Shown here: piece after piece, positions 31,001 to 42,553 of the stretch | How positions within the stretch are numbered: the stretch's first letter is position 1 | How the letters are laid out: every line of letters begins with the position of its first letter | DNA from: Amanita rubescens | Lineage: Eukaryota; Basidiomycota; Agaricomycetes; Agaricales; Amanitaceae | Direction: 5' to 3' | NCBI GenBank assembly: GCA_015039365.1 | Contig: WION01000237.1 | Coordinates: 18,421 to 82,420, forward strand | DNA: 64,000 nt | The notes under the pieces: model-generated | The model's input: only the letters and a program-made list of their open reading frames with translations | The model's database searches: none | Told to the model about the DNA's origin: nothing | Translations under genes and position numbers: made by a program

Positions 31001-33282
31001 AATATAGAGGACTTACCTCGCTCTGAACTTCAGCATCCTCTTCATCTCCCTCAGGCGCCCTTCTTTCCTCGTCCACTTCTTCAACTAGGTTATTGCTACT
31101 CCTGTTCTCAACTTCAATTATTTCATCTTCAGAGTCTTCGGGTGTCCGGGTATAGCGACGTTTTGGTGCCGGCGTCAAGTCATCAACTTCAACATCAAGT
31201 GTTCGTTTATTGGATCTCGACGATGACGACACGGAATCTTGTGCCTCAAGAAGTCTCTGAGAGGGAACATGCTTGCGTGATGATTTGCGCAACATGGCTG
31301 ACTCCATGTCTCGTGAACGAATGAACCCAGAGGTGGGCCGACGTTTTTTATTCCAAAAAAAAGAGACTAATTACTAATTGCTAGTACACCTGAGTCGGAG
31401 TTAGGTGCGCGCACTAGTGTTGCGGCGTTAAGTCCACACAATGATCCGAAGAGCATGCCGCCTTGCACTTACTGCACCATCTACTCAACGTCTCGAACTT
31501 AAGAAGTACTATATTAAGCACTAATCGACGCGTGCCACCTTGATCTAATACTCAACACTCTGAACCTGAGCTAAGTTAGGCATCCAACACCTGAGTCTTC
31601 CGTGTAACGAGCGACGCCCACTTGGCATCACCCGTTTGATGTTTCAAACCTCTCCCATACCCCATTGAGTTATTATTAATAGTAATACACATCAGATGGC
31701 TGTCATTGCCCGGGCGCCGGTATTCAACGGCCGCTGAGTCAAGTTGTCGTCTCAAATGCCATTGCCTGCCTAAGCTTTAAGACCGGTCAGGACCGGTCCC
31801 AACCAGTCTTGGCCGGTCCTTCATTTCCCTGAGTTCCCCAGGACCGGGACCGGGACCGAGACAGGACAGCAAAAGACTGAGCTGCAGTCCCGTCTTTGAC
31901 CAGTCCTACTCCGGTCTTTGATCAGTCTCGGACCGGTCCGGGACCGGACTCTGCAGCACTAAGTATGATAAAGCATCCCCCTATACTTACTGTTCTTTTG
32001 AACTTTGAATGACTCAGCCAAAGCTGCTATCTATATCAACATATTCACAAACTCACCCAATAATGTGGGAAGCTACGTGTTACAGTCATTATAGCCTGTT
32101 TCATGCTAATCCCATCATCAATTTGGAGGCCCAGTCTGGATACTATCAAGGTTTGAAATTGATCATGAAGTATGATGCTTACTGAAGTGCTGACTTGACA
32201 CAAAGATTGAGATTGTTCATTTGTGTTGATACAAACAGCCTGTTAAGACTAGGGTTATCAATGGCAGCAGCAGATATTTCAGTAAGTTCATGACAGTGTG
32301 TCTCTGGCATATCCATATCTTCCAATCATTATTACCTCTGCATTTGTAAATGATGCAATGTTGTCATTCTCACCTTCCAAGTGCACATATGTCTTAGGAG
32401 GATATCCAGATTTCATGACCTTGGGGAGATATACTCTCTGAAAAGTGTCTTCAGCATTCTCCTTGGCCTTGTACCACTTATCTCCATCATCTTCCATGTC
32501 ATTTAATTGCACATATTCCTTGATAATTTGTGCATCAAATTTGGTGAATATTGCCACCAAAGGAACTGTGGGCCTCTTCTGGTCAGTAGTCTAATTTTAT
32601 GCCTGGTGGTTTGCATAGTACCTTCCCCAATTCCTTTAGTGAAGAATTTGAGCTCTTCAGATTGAATAGGGCGAGACCCTTCCATGGGTATGCAGTACCT
32701 ATGACAATTAAGCTTGCCAGCCCCATAAAAATAAAGTACAAAATACCAAATCATATGCAACTGCTGCCTTGTTGTAGTTGAAGCAGATCTCCTCTCAATG
32801 AATTTCCAGACATCTTCAAGTTCCTTATTATCACCAGCCTCAAATCCCTGTGAATCATGGAAGATGAAATTGCTTCCAGGGTATGTAATCTGGTCTTCAA
32901 TATCATGTATGCCTCTCTGGACATTTGTTATGTGAGGTAATAGCTACCAAATGAGTTGACTCACCTCAATTGTTGGAGCCAAATGGATGTCCAAAGGTTC
33001 TAACATTATATTTAAGCAAAAATGCTTGATGTGCAAAAGAAGTATTACGTTTAAGGTCACTATCATCCTGATGGTAGACAATGGGATTTGTGCCCATTGC
33101 TACACCACAAACTTTCTCAAGAATAGTAGTCTTGCCTGCATTGGCCCTCCCAATGACAAGAATGCGAAAATAAGGGCAGTTGTATCGCTCCTTGAGCATA
33201 TCAATAAGGTCTGTGACTTAAAATTAATCATCGTTACTATGTGTACACGTGCGCAGAACGTACTGCTGTTTGCCTCAGACAT
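25004..33282 (-). CDS. P-loop GTPase copy B, with a hAT transposon in an intron
   Basis: Inverted copy of the gene at 20,100-24,221. It starts at 33,282 (MSEANSS) and reads through LIDMLKERYNCPYFRILVIG, G1 GRANAGKT and LVAIFTKFDAQIIKEYV with exon structure like copy A. The single-codon array lies at 25,505-27,703 and continues on the far side of the transposon. The last exon starts IIIAKKSFWMKKP and ends IKDF* at 25,004. The hAT element (27,712-31,961) sits between the first and second array units, within an intron and on the same strand, so the coding part is not necessarily destroyed. Whether the ~4.3-kb larger intron is still removed cannot be seen. As in copy A, the frame from the array into the last exon was not closed. 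Confidence 0.55.
25505..27703 (-). repeat. Array B: single-codon candidate exons, inverted copy
   Basis: Read on the minus strand, the same pattern as array A: AACAG, three bases, GTRAGT, repeated about every 60 bp. Landmarks at the same ordinal positions as in A and C are TGG (27,464-27,462) and a six-base CGAGAT (27,302-27,297). Other triplets are, for example, GAA, GAT, GGT, AAA, ATT, CCT, GTT and TCT; none is a stop. A few units have lost an acceptor AG (for example near 26,630 and 27,065). Confidence 0.7.
27704..27711. repeat. hAT target-site duplication AGTATGAT, left copy
   Basis: AGTATGAT abuts the left terminal repeat and recurs at 31,962-31,969 after the right one. The 8-bp length is diagnostic for hAT insertions. 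Confidence 0.9.
27728..27935. repeat. Subterminal transposase-binding-type repeats, left
   Basis: Multiple short motifs related to GGACCGGTC, GGACTGGTCC and GGACAGGAC in both orientations; mirrored by 31,775-31,945 at the other end. Confidence 0.7.
28015..31307 (-). CDS. hAT transposase
   Basis: Minus-strand gene with about ten introns. Clear exons include 31307-31017 (acidic/serine-rich leader), 30957-30806 and 30745-30427; the first junctions keep phase. A BED-type zinc finger spans exons 2-3: WCGIC, then SNTSCRRHIAAFHYQEY. The RNase-H-like catalytic region follows: SVNWDTWTAPHTSTAFLGL with the first acidic residue, LGYVTADNASNNMTTVKK with the second, then RCLAHVIQLGISDFMSEI. The C-terminal hATC dimerisation domain reads RYPTLARIALDILPIPGSSV, followed by SCERLFSRTK, which holds the third catalytic acidic residue. 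An aspartate/histidine run (DDDDDDDHDDDDDFD) lies in a late exon. It ends in a stop at 28,015. All hallmark motifs are present and I saw no disabling stop inside the recognised exons, so it may be active. Confidence 0.85.
31775..31945. repeat. Subterminal transposase-binding-type repeats, right
   Basis: GACCGGTC-AGGACCGGTCCC, CGGACCGGTCC and related motifs repeat in both orientations just inside the right terminal repeat. Confidence 0.7.
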
Positions 33283-33538
33283 TGCTTGATGCTTTTATCG
33301 CCACTGGAGAAATGATACACCGGAAGATGATGTAGGGCGGCGAGAGATCGGTGAATAACGTAGCCAAAAAGGCGTGTAAGGCGTGTAGATGAGCGCGAGA
33401 GATAACCTGCAGAACGGACCCCGAGAGCACCAACTGCCGCGTTACGGACCCCGATACTAAGCCTCACAAGTCCAAATTAAACAATGCGCTCTAATCTAAA
33501 ATGATCATCAGGTACTACGGTATCTCGAATCGGATCCA

Positions 33539-34756
33539 TCACCTCGGGCCCGAACGCTCCCTACTCGCCTTCGTTTCTACCTTGACATACTCACTATCAT
33601 CTCCCATCCCATTTCCGCGCGCCGAATTCGCCACCGACCCTTGCGCCCGACCCTGTCCAGACTGCTCCATCCCGCCCAACCCCGTACCCAACCCAGGGGC
33701 ATCTGGATCCTTCTTGACAGCCATATACGCCTCTCCCAAAATCTGCAACGCGATCGCTCTCAACAATACCTTATCCCTCCCCGCTCCAAGATCCAATAAC
33801 CTATCACAAACTTCCCTCAACACGCTCTCCACTTCCAATTCGGTGCTTTTGAACAAGGCTTGAACGCCCTTTTCAGCAGCTTGCTCTTCGAGTTTCTTTC
33901 TCTCCTCTGGGGAAAGCCCGCCTGCCTTTTCAGCCGCTTGGAGTTGGTCAAATACGGCTTTGAGTTCGATAGCGGAACGGAGGGTAGATATGGTTTCGGA
34001 AAAGACGTGGTATTTAGATTGGACGTTGTGTATCCATCCACCGACGCCGAAAAAGGTTTGGTGAGTGGCGAGGAAGTGTTTGGCTTTGGAGGCGTAGACG
34101 AAACCGATCGCTTGTAAGAGTTCGTAGCCATACGATTGGTGGACGAGGTCACTGGTTGGACGTTGTGTAAAAAATCAGAAAAAAAGCGACAGACGTACTT
34201 GGCTTCTAGTTCGCACATCTGTTTATAACCATTAAGCATATCCCTGTCGTTCGGCGTCCCAGCTTTAGCGCCCAACTCGTCATAACGCCTCCTCAGCTCA
34301 GGATCCGACAAACTTTGGTAAGCGATGGATATCGTTCAGCGGCGGTGGGGTCATTGTAGGTTTTTGTCTGGGTGGTGTTTGATGGCGAGGCGGCGGTAGG
34401 CGCGTTTGGTGTCGTCTTGGGTGGAAGAGGGGGGAAGAGGCGGTTAGGCCGAGGTCGTAGTATTCGGTTTCCAAGGGTTTTTCTTGGGTACCGATCATTC
34501 GGGTTTTACGCGGGGTGTGTGGATGATGATGATGAAGGGCCTGGTGGTGGTACCGCTGGTGGTTTTGTACTATAGCCATTGAGTGGTGTGTAAGATGAGG
34601 AGGTTGAGGATGAACGAGGGCGGGGAGGTTGAGGATGGGTAAGATTGAAGGGAGAGGCGAAGATGGTGTTGCAAGCGAAGCAGCGGATGGTGAGAGGAAT
34701 GCGTGGAGGTGGTGGTGGAGATGGTACACGGAATTCAAGGAGAATGTTGCGGGCAA
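33539..34756 (-). pseudogene. DnaJ pseudogene, inverted copy
   Basis: Inverted relative of the gene at 18,056-19,725. The 3' part is well kept (EVESVLREVCDRLLDLGAGR, KKDPDAPGLGTGLGGM). The middle has an internal deletion: the J-domain end ELRRRYDELGAKAGTP joins directly to NDRDMLNGYKQMCELEA, losing the ~130 residues between. The J-domain core is scrambled, with frame changes and rearranged proline/histidine-rich sequence (34,298-34,756). It is not functional. Confidence 0.85.
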
Positions 34757-34875
34757 AATTTGGACAGCGTGCGGGGAGATGAGGCTCGATTTACCGGGAG
34801 GGCAGAGAGTGGTCGTTATGCGACACCGTTCGTATGCACAGGCAAGAAGGGAGAGCTCAAATATTCTTGTAGTGT

Positions 34876-36059
34876 CTAGGCTTGAAAATAAAAAACGATG
34901 AGCTCATCACACTTTACGTAGTAACGAACAGGGGAGGAACTTACCAACTGGATACATCCAATAACGGTCGCGCCGGCGCCGGGTTCCCGCTCGGGTGCCC
35001 ATACAATAGTAATGAAGACCCGCTTCAACCGTCTGCAGGGGGGGAGGTAGCATTCAGCAAGATCATTCGAACCGCATATACATGTCCAAGTACCATTTGT
35101 AGTCTCTCCGGATGGTCCAGGCAATAGAGGGTGTTTGAGAATGAGGAGACCTTCGACGTTGTTCCCCATAAGTTCATTTCTGGTGAAGGCATCTAAGATT
35201 GCAGGTTCAATACCGAAGAAGGGGTCCGCGGCGGAGCCGGGTTTGCCCTCAATGGCGCATTGTCACCTTCTGACCAGTTTTGCACTTTGGGGTTGATAGG
35301 CTCACCTACGCTCCCTAACACGCAGAGAATGGACAAGCCGAAGTCCTTGACGTGTTTGCCAAAGCGGCGGGGAAGCCTAATCACGGTGGAGACAGAGTAG
35401 AATTGAGTCAAGGCACGTTTCTTGGATGATTTTTCAGTAGCGAGAGGGGGTGGTGGATGCGCAGCTGCGGAGACAATGTAGGTGTGGCTGGTGATCCGAC
35501 CAATGTCGGACATGCAGGCGAACTTGTCGTCGGGGTCGACATCAAAGATGTGTTTGACGGTACCAAGAGGAGCGATGATTCAGAACTTCAGGCTAGAACT
35601 CATAAGGCGGAGACGAGGGAGGGGTGAGTCGGTGACAGTAGAGAGCAAAGTTGGGCTGAGGCGTCCAAAGACTACGGCGGCAGAGGTATGTGCACGTCGT
35701 GGCATTTGATGGGCAGTTAAACCGGTTGCGTGGGCCGGGGGGCCTCGAGCTCCAGAGGATCGGGTCGAGTCTTCGGTGACGAAGGATGTTTCAGAATGGC
35801 TGGACCTATGGAACTGGAAATCGTCGACCAGGAGGCAACCTTGACTCGGATCTTTGAGTCGATGTTGAGAACGCGCAGGGTATTCATCCTTCCAGTGAGG
35901 CGGTGGAGAAAAGCCTAAACAGCTGTGAGCGCAAAGCCAGTGTCGTGCGCGCTGGTTTGGTTTTGGCTGGAAAGTAGGCTGGAGAGCTTCGTGGCCTGGG
36001 GGACGATGAAAGAGTCTGTCGCATGCGCCGGGCCGATTTGCCGCGCAGGTGCGTTCCAC
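34876..36059 (-). pseudogene. Acetyl-CoA synthetase pseudogene
   Basis: Minus-strand remains of an AMP-forming acetyl-CoA synthetase. Recognisable segments are [20 protein letters not shown] with THTYIV-like continuation, [32 protein letters not shown] (the family reads [16 protein letters not shown]) and, further along, [13 protein letters not shown]. They fall in the order expected for the enzyme but in different frames, with an in-frame stop before [10 protein letters not shown] and with the conserved WWQTETG region absent. The functional gene would make acetyl-CoA from acetate, ATP and CoA. The relation of the 5' part (35,580-36,059) to the N-terminal region is uncertain. Confidence 0.6.
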
Positions 36060-36740
36060 GAGAGGCTGTGCTAACGTTACTATGGCAATTCATCGTACGC
36101 GTCCCGCTCTCTGCCCCGCGTCCTCAAGCAGGGTTCGGCTAGATCGAAGCGGTGGATGGTGTGGAGACGAAGGTGATGGATTCTTTCAACTACCACAAAC
36201 GTTCGGACATTGCACAAATCACCGTGACGGCTCACACAATTTTTCCTCGAAAATCATCCGCTGACGTAGCAAATACCAACGCATATAGGGCCATCCCAAC
36301 ATTGGGAGGATGCTCTGTGCGACTCTTATTGGAGGTGTAAATCCCCTCTCCTGCTCGTTACTACCGGACGAGTGCTACACAATCCGACCCGACCATTACA
36401 CTCATCTTCATGTAGAAGGAAAACGGTCTATGAAGAATTCAACTAAATTCCACCCTCGATCTTCCTCCGACCTCTTCTCGCTCTGATGTTACTTTGCCCG
36501 CAACCGAATCTCCACCACAATACAGAACCTTGCAGGCACGGGCAAGGGATAACAGCTCATCGCACGGATAAGATGTCTCTGGGCCTTGAGACGCTTATGA
36601 CGACTTCATCTACGTCCACCACTCTCCAAGGGAAAAGGGAGAGTGTGCCTACCTGCACCTTTGATCGCTAGGAAAGCGCAAATCATTGACTCTACCCTCT
36701 GCCGTCGCGCAAATGGTTTTACACCCCGACCACGGACCCT
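36060..36740. other. Region without a recognisable gene
   Basis: Short frames on both strands lack motifs. The TGTGCCTACCTGCACCTTTG stretch near 36,643 recurs in altered form near 11,999. Confidence 0.35.
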
Positions 36741-36744
36741 CTGG

Positions 36745-37330
36745 GGAGAAGAAGACGATAATCAAGAGGACGCCGCTGTTGCTGCAGGTCCAAATGCTAG
36801 TGGAGGTACGAAGCTGGATGTTAGCAAACAGCGCGTGGTGGTGGCGGCGGTGGTTTGGAAAGCAATTCAAAGGCGTTGTCTCCAGCGGCGCGGGATGAAC
36901 ACGTGCGGCGGTGAGGGCGGTGGTGAGAGAAAAACGGGTCTTGAAACTGTTTGAGAACCTCGAACCAAAGTGGCTATATTCAGAGATCCGAATGACAGGG
37001 ATATGCCAAATGGCCACTTATAAGCAGAGTGCGTGTGTCCTCCCGACGTTTATGTTTTTACCTAACATTTGCCAGTGACTTCGTCCACGAACCTTACGGC
37101 TACGATCTCTGACTATGTCTTGGGAGTGGGCGTATATGGCTACTATCAAGAATGATCCGGATGTGCCTGAGCTAAATGCGGGACGGCGCAGCCTGGTCAT
37201 GGATGGGGAAGGGGCCGGCCATTTTGGCGCAAGGAAATGGGATGGGAGATGATAGTGAGGATGTCAATGTCGAGACGAGGATCACGCGCGCTGGAGGTGA
37301 CGGATCGATTCAAGTACCTACTACCTACCT
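36745..37330 (+). pseudogene. DnaJ fragment upstream of GTPase C
   Basis: A heavily decayed piece of the DnaJ gene. EEDDNQEDAAVAAG followed by GGTKLDVSKQ matches the acidic linker of the intact gene (DDDNEEDASAVAAGGGAKLDVSKQ there). Further matches are the DPNDRDM-like and EAYMAVKKDPDAPGL-like stretches (36,987-37,170). J-domain and frame are lost. It keeps the DnaJ-then-GTPase order, showing that the two genes were duplicated as one module. Confidence 0.65.
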
Positions 37331-37596
37331 GATGTTCATTGTAAATTAGAGCCCATGTTTAATGAACTCCTGTTCGGCGATAATGCCGAGGCGGAATCGG
37401 TGTTCTTGGGGTCCATCGGACTGTGCTAGTTTCTCGGGGTCCATAACGCAGGTTATCTCCCGCGCTCATCTCTTCAGCCTTACAAGCCTTACTCGCCGCA
37501 ACAGTGTGCAACTAACCATCATCTCCCTCGACACCCACCTTGCAGAGTTACTATTTCTTTGGCTAAGAGTGTCTAGTATCCTACAAGGATTGAGCA

Positions 37597-40500
37597 ATGT
37601 ATGAGGCAAAGAATGGTGTGTTTATCATCCTATTCATCCAAATTAACAGTGATGATTGATCTCAATGGGTTAAAGACCTTCTCAATATACTCAAAGAGCG
37701 ATATAAATGCTCTCATTTTCGCATTCTTGTCATTGGGAGGGCTAATGCAGGCAAGACTACTATTCTTGAGAAAGTTTGTGGTGTAGCAAAGGGCACAAAA
37801 CCCATGGTCTATAGTTGGTATGATCATGACCTCAAAAGTAATAATTCTTTTGCACATCAGGCATCTTTACTTAAAATATAATCTCAGGACCTTCCAATAT
37901 CCATCTGGCTCCAACAATTGAAGTGAGCCAAGTTGTAACTTGTTTGGAAGCTAGTCCTCCATTGATGTATAATAAATATCCAGAGAGGCATACATAATAT
38001 TGAAGCCCAGATTTCATACCAAGGAAGCAACTTCATCTTCCATGATTCACAGGGGTTTGAGGCTGGTGACAAGAAGGAACTTGAAGATGTCTGGGCATTC
38101 ATTGAAAAGAGGAGGACTGATTCAACCAGAACAAGGGAGCAGTTGCACATGATTTGGTATCTTGGGCTCTGTTTTTATGGAGATGGAAAACTTAACTACT
38201 CTAGGTATTGCATACCCATGGGGGGATCTCGCCCTATTCAATCTGAAGAACTCAAGTTCTTTACTAAAGGAACTGGGGAAGGTATGCAAACCACCAGGTG
38301 CAAAACTAGACTACCAATCAGATGAGGCCCACAGTTCCCCTGGTGGCTGTATTCACCAAATTTGATGCCGAAATTATTAAGGAATATGTGAAATTAAATG
38401 ACATGGAAGATGATGAGGATAAGTGGTGCAAGGCCAAGGAGAATGCTGAAGACACTTTTCAGAGGGTATATCTCCCCAAGGTCATGAATACTGAATATCC
38501 TCCTAGGACATATGTGCAGTTAGAAGGTGGGAGTCACAATGTTGCATCATTTAAAAGCAGAGATAATCATACATAGCCAAAGATATGGATTTGCCAGAGA
38601 CAGACTGTACTGAACTGACTGAAAAATCAGCTTCTACAATTGATGATCCAATTCTTAACAGGCTGTTTGTATCAACACAAATGAACAATCTTGATCTTTG
38701 TGTCACAACAGCATTTCAGTAAGGATGATACCTCATGATCAGTTTCAAACCTTGATATTTCCAGGCATGTCCTTAATAGAGATGGAATCAATATGCGTGA
38801 TGCTCTATGGCTTGTAACCAACAGCTTCCCACATTATTGGGTGAGTTTGGTAAATATGATGATATAGATAGGAGCTGAGGCATTCAAAGCACAAAAGAGT
38901 AAGTACTATAAGCTAGTACATGATGGCACTGGATAAATCAAAATCATCCTCCAGAACTTAGTCACAGTGAGTCTAAGCTCTGTTGAGACCTCCTTGCATA
39001 ATGAATGTCTTACTGAATGTCTAAAGGAGCAAGATGTGGTGATTATGCAATTTTTTTGCATTTACATAACATCATTGAGTCATGTGGCAATTGCCCAAAT
39101 AGCATATTTTGATGAGAGTGAGTGTCACTGATGGTACCAGCAAGCAAATCTGATTTGCATGATTGCAGTGGGTAAGCAAAGCCAGTGCACATTTTGCAAG
39201 CCTTTATCATGGCATGAACAACAGCAAGTGAGTGACACAAGCTCTTTCTGGAAGGTAGACTCACATATGGCTGATTGAAAGGGTGTAAGTTACTTTTCTT
39301 TCCAGGTTGTTAGCTTATGATTGCATTTATCCTCAAACAGCGAGGAGTAGGTGGCACGATACCTCTCTCTATCAATATTATATGACAAACAGGATGTGAG
39401 TGGTCCTGAAATGGCATTCAACAGTTACTTTCATGATCTATGTATTGCATCTAATCCTGTGAACAGCCTGTGAGTGCCATGGACTCTATTCTTTCATGGA
39501 CTCCTACTCTCATACACTAATCAATCATCAACAGCATGTGAGTAGATCCACATTTCCTTTTCCATGCAATTTCATAACTCTTATCATTGTTCAATAGTAT
39601 GTGAGTGACTCTTCACTCCAATGTCCAAGGCTATTCACTAGATCCAATCCCATGGATAACAGCCTGTAAGCAATATGCAACACAGATATTTATTTATATG
39701 CAGGGACTCACACATTCATCTCATTTTGTGACAAGTAGTATGTGAGTGGCACTGAACTCTGTTAGAGGTCCATTATATTTCTCACTTGGACTAACAGACT
39801 GTGAGGACATCACAATATCTAATTGCAAAACAGTATTTCCATCTTATACCATGACCAACAGTCAGTGAGTGGCACTTTGCAGTTTCCTATCAGGCAATAT
39901 TCATCATGTGTGATCAAAGGATGTAAGCAGTATTGTACTATACTTGATCAAATGGTCTCATCCAAACTCATCCTACAATAGAGTGTAAGTCACCTTTTTC
40001 TTCCCAGAAGCCTCTCTTACTACCCCAGATTTAACAGGTTGTGAGTAACAGTTCACATTTATCTCCAGACAGGTCTTATCTTTGTCACAAGGAGGGCCCG
40101 GGAATTGTGGTGAGCAAGACCACAATTTATCTGCATCTTTGATCTCTATTTATCTTCAATGATGGGCAGGAGGTGAGTAACCCTGCACTTGTAAATTGGT
40201 CTTACATATGTCATTTCAGGGGCAAATTGTATGTAATACCACACTTTACCTATCTATAGAGAAACCTGTCACATTCCATAACTAACAGATTGTGGGTGAC
40301 GTTGGGATTTTGTTTCAATTACTGGCCATCTCATCTCTTAACCAACAGGAAGTGAGTGAGCCACACATTTTCTGCCCTGCACTTCCCCAATAACTTACAG
40401 AGTGCAAGTATCATTGAATTTCTATTTGTGATGCATGCTTATTGCCAATAGGAAGTAAGTGACACTACATTATCTTTCCATATATTGTGATCTTACCTGA

Positions 40501-41747
40501 ACTCACAACAAACAGACTGTAAGTGTCATTGTCTGACCATCATCTGTCATGCTGTTTCAGCCTGTCTTATTGCTAACAAATAGATGGTGAGTGAGATACT
40601 GCACTAGAAACCCTATGACCTCACTTCATCATACATATTCTCAAAAATCCAGCATGTGAGTTGCCCTGAAACTTCCTTAGAAAGTTTTCATCTCATGGCC
40701 AACAGATTGTATGTGACATTATCCATCACCCAGCTTTATCAGATGTTCTGTCATGATGAGCAGCTGGTGGGTTGTACTGCATTTGTTACCTTCTAGGCCA
40801 TTTTAGTTTATCTTATGACCAACAGCAAGTGAGTCTTACTGCCCTTTATATACAGTTATTAGACCAATTTTAATTCATGAATGACAGATTGTGAGTGATA
40901 TTGCATGTCTGCTCAATGATCTGCCATCATGATCAACAGGAAGTCAGCAGTTTTTCATTTTTGTCTTCCATGTTAAGTATCACATGATCAACAGGAAGTG
41001 AGTGAAACCACATTTTCCCACCAGGCTATCATCTCATAATTAACAGAAAGTGAGTGCAATCATCAATGTGGTCTCATTATTCTCATCTCGTGGTCATACA
41101 TAGATTGTGAGCAAGTTTTAATTTCTGATATGCAATATTTTTTATGGAAACCTGACAGAAAGTGAGGGAGGAATTTTTGTTTTTCCACTACTGATATATT
41201 TCATACACAGATTGTGAAGTACCATTTCAATTTTTCCACAGCTATTCCCTTACTTGCCTGACCCCATAGGTAAGTGATGATGTACAAGTGATATCAACAA
41301 AGATTCTAACCTTCTGGTTAGATTGTATGCCATTTGCTGAATTGAGTGTGGGGATCTTGCCAATTCACACCTTTAGGACCAACTTTGCAATTTGTTTGGA
41401 GAACAATCAAGGGAATTTCACAAGACTGTAAGACCATCCACATGTGTTCTTCTGTCATAAAGATCTCAATTTCCTAACCAGCCCAAGTTTTGTCAAATCT
41501 TAGCAGGTAATATGTTCTGTCTTATTTCTTCCTTAATTAACAAGTCACAGCATGTGTCATTATTGCCAAGAAATCCTTTGGGATAAAGAAGCCACTTGAT
41601 GAATCAGTTTCAGAAGCTTTGGATCAATTAAAGAAAGATGGAAGTGTTGAAAAACTGAAGACTAGAATCAATTATGAATCTCTTCCATCTGAGCCTGATA
41701 TTCAGTGTTTCATTACATTTCTATCTGATCAAATTAAGGATCTCTGA
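37597..41747 (+). CDS. P-loop GTPase copy C with a single-codon exon array
   Basis: Third copy of the gene at 20,100, in direct orientation. It starts ATG TAT GAG (37,597) and reads on through LLNILKERYKCSHFRILVIG, GRANAGKT, the DLKR-PSNIHLAPTIE junction after a 50-nt intron, FIFHDSQGFEAGDKKELEDV, LVAVFTKFDAEIIKEYVKLN and NSFPHYW, where array C begins (38,841). The 3' exons read DQLCNLFGEQSREFHKT and, last, IIAKKSFGIKKPLDESVSEA...FLSDQIKDL* ending at 41,747. It is diverged from copies A and B throughout, which looks like an older duplicate, but its coding exons remain open. The connection of the array to the last exon is unresolved, as in the other copies. Confidence 0.6.
38841..41241 (+). 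repeat. Array C: single-codon candidate exons
   Basis: About 38 units of the same AG-NNN-GT design as arrays A and B. TGG is at 39,169-39,171 and a six-base CGAGGA at 39,341-39,346, in the same order as in the other copies. Longer candidate exons are 12 nt (38,955-38,966, AAC TTA GTC ACA), 9 nt (39,027-39,035, GAG CAA GAT), 18 nt (40,092-40,109) and 9 nt (40,220-40,228, GGG CAA ATT): all multiples of three without a stop. One donor is GC (after AGT near 40,404). Confidence 0.75.
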
Positions 41748-42060
41748 TTCTTCAATGTCACCATTTCTTCCATTTCTCTTTTTACCTCGATACTTCTCCT
41801 TCCTACATGCTTCTATTAGTTGTCATATATATGTTGAGGTGAAAATATTCCAAGGTTATTTGAGGGCATAAAGTTGGATCCTTGTTTATCATCACTGTAT
41901 TCACATGACTCAGAATTGGGTCAGACATGTATGTGATGTCAATAGCTCTGTTATGCTTGGCTCTTGCTTAGCTGGCTCTATCTCTTTGGCTTCAGAGCAG
42001 TGATACCAGTTGGTACTAGCCATAAATTTCTGGGACAATGATCTACATAAGACTACCACC
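41748..42060. other. Intergenic region
   Basis: 3' flank of GTPase C up to the LTR of the chromovirus. Nothing further is recognised. Confidence 0.4.
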
Positions 42061-42513
42061 TGTTACGAACTCGTTAATCTCAACTTAAGTTGCAGCGGCA
42101 ACTCTAGTCACGATTACAAGTCTTAAGTCAAACCGTTAAGATTATAAGTTCAATACTAAGTCAAGACGTTGACTTAGGATCTGAGGACGATTGTGGTAGA
42201 TGAGTTTAAGAGTACAGTTATATTGCCAGACGACAATAAACAGCTAAGTCGAACTTAGGGTTCGACTCTAGAATACATGCGGTACTTATACTAGCAAGTA
42301 CAATAAGACGTACTAATTAGTGAATAATGGTAAGTACGGAAGTAAGTATAAGGACGGCGTCATATGTGGAACAAGGGATGGTATAAGTAAGGAAACGAGC
42401 TTGTCCGTATGAATCGAGCATAAGGGAGATGACAAGTAAGGTAGGCATAAAGAAATAAACATGTCCGACGTATCATGTAAGCATAATGCGGGAGTCCGTA
42501 CCGTGTTGTAACA
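42061..42513 (-). repeat. 3' LTR of the truncated chromovirus
   Basis: 453 bp bounded by TGTTAC and GTAACA, inverted ends of the TG...CA type. No second copy occurs in the window. Confidence 0.75.
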
Positions 42514-42553
42514 CTAGCTCTCCCCTACGTTGTTGACCGCAACAACAAGACGT

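Larger units (their letters stand above)
27712..31961 (-). mobile_element. Complete hAT-family DNA transposon
   Basis: 4,250 bp with 16-bp perfect terminal inverted repeats (TAGTGCTGCAGAGTCC at 27,712-27,727, its complement at 31,946-31,961) and an 8-bp target duplication. Both subterminal regions (27,728-27,935 and 31,775-31,945) are dense in GGACCGGTC/GACCGGTCC and CAGTCT-like motifs in both orientations, the usual arrangement of transposase-binding repeats. It encodes one multi-exon transposase. It has ordinary CpG content, unlike the host introns. Intact ends, perfect duplication and a readable transposase suggest a young, possibly active element. Confidence 0.92.

Noticed and set aside
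25004..33282. Calling GTPase copy B a pseudogene because of the hAT insertion
   Set aside because: The insertion lies in an intron and the coding exons on both sides stay open, so loss of function is not shown.
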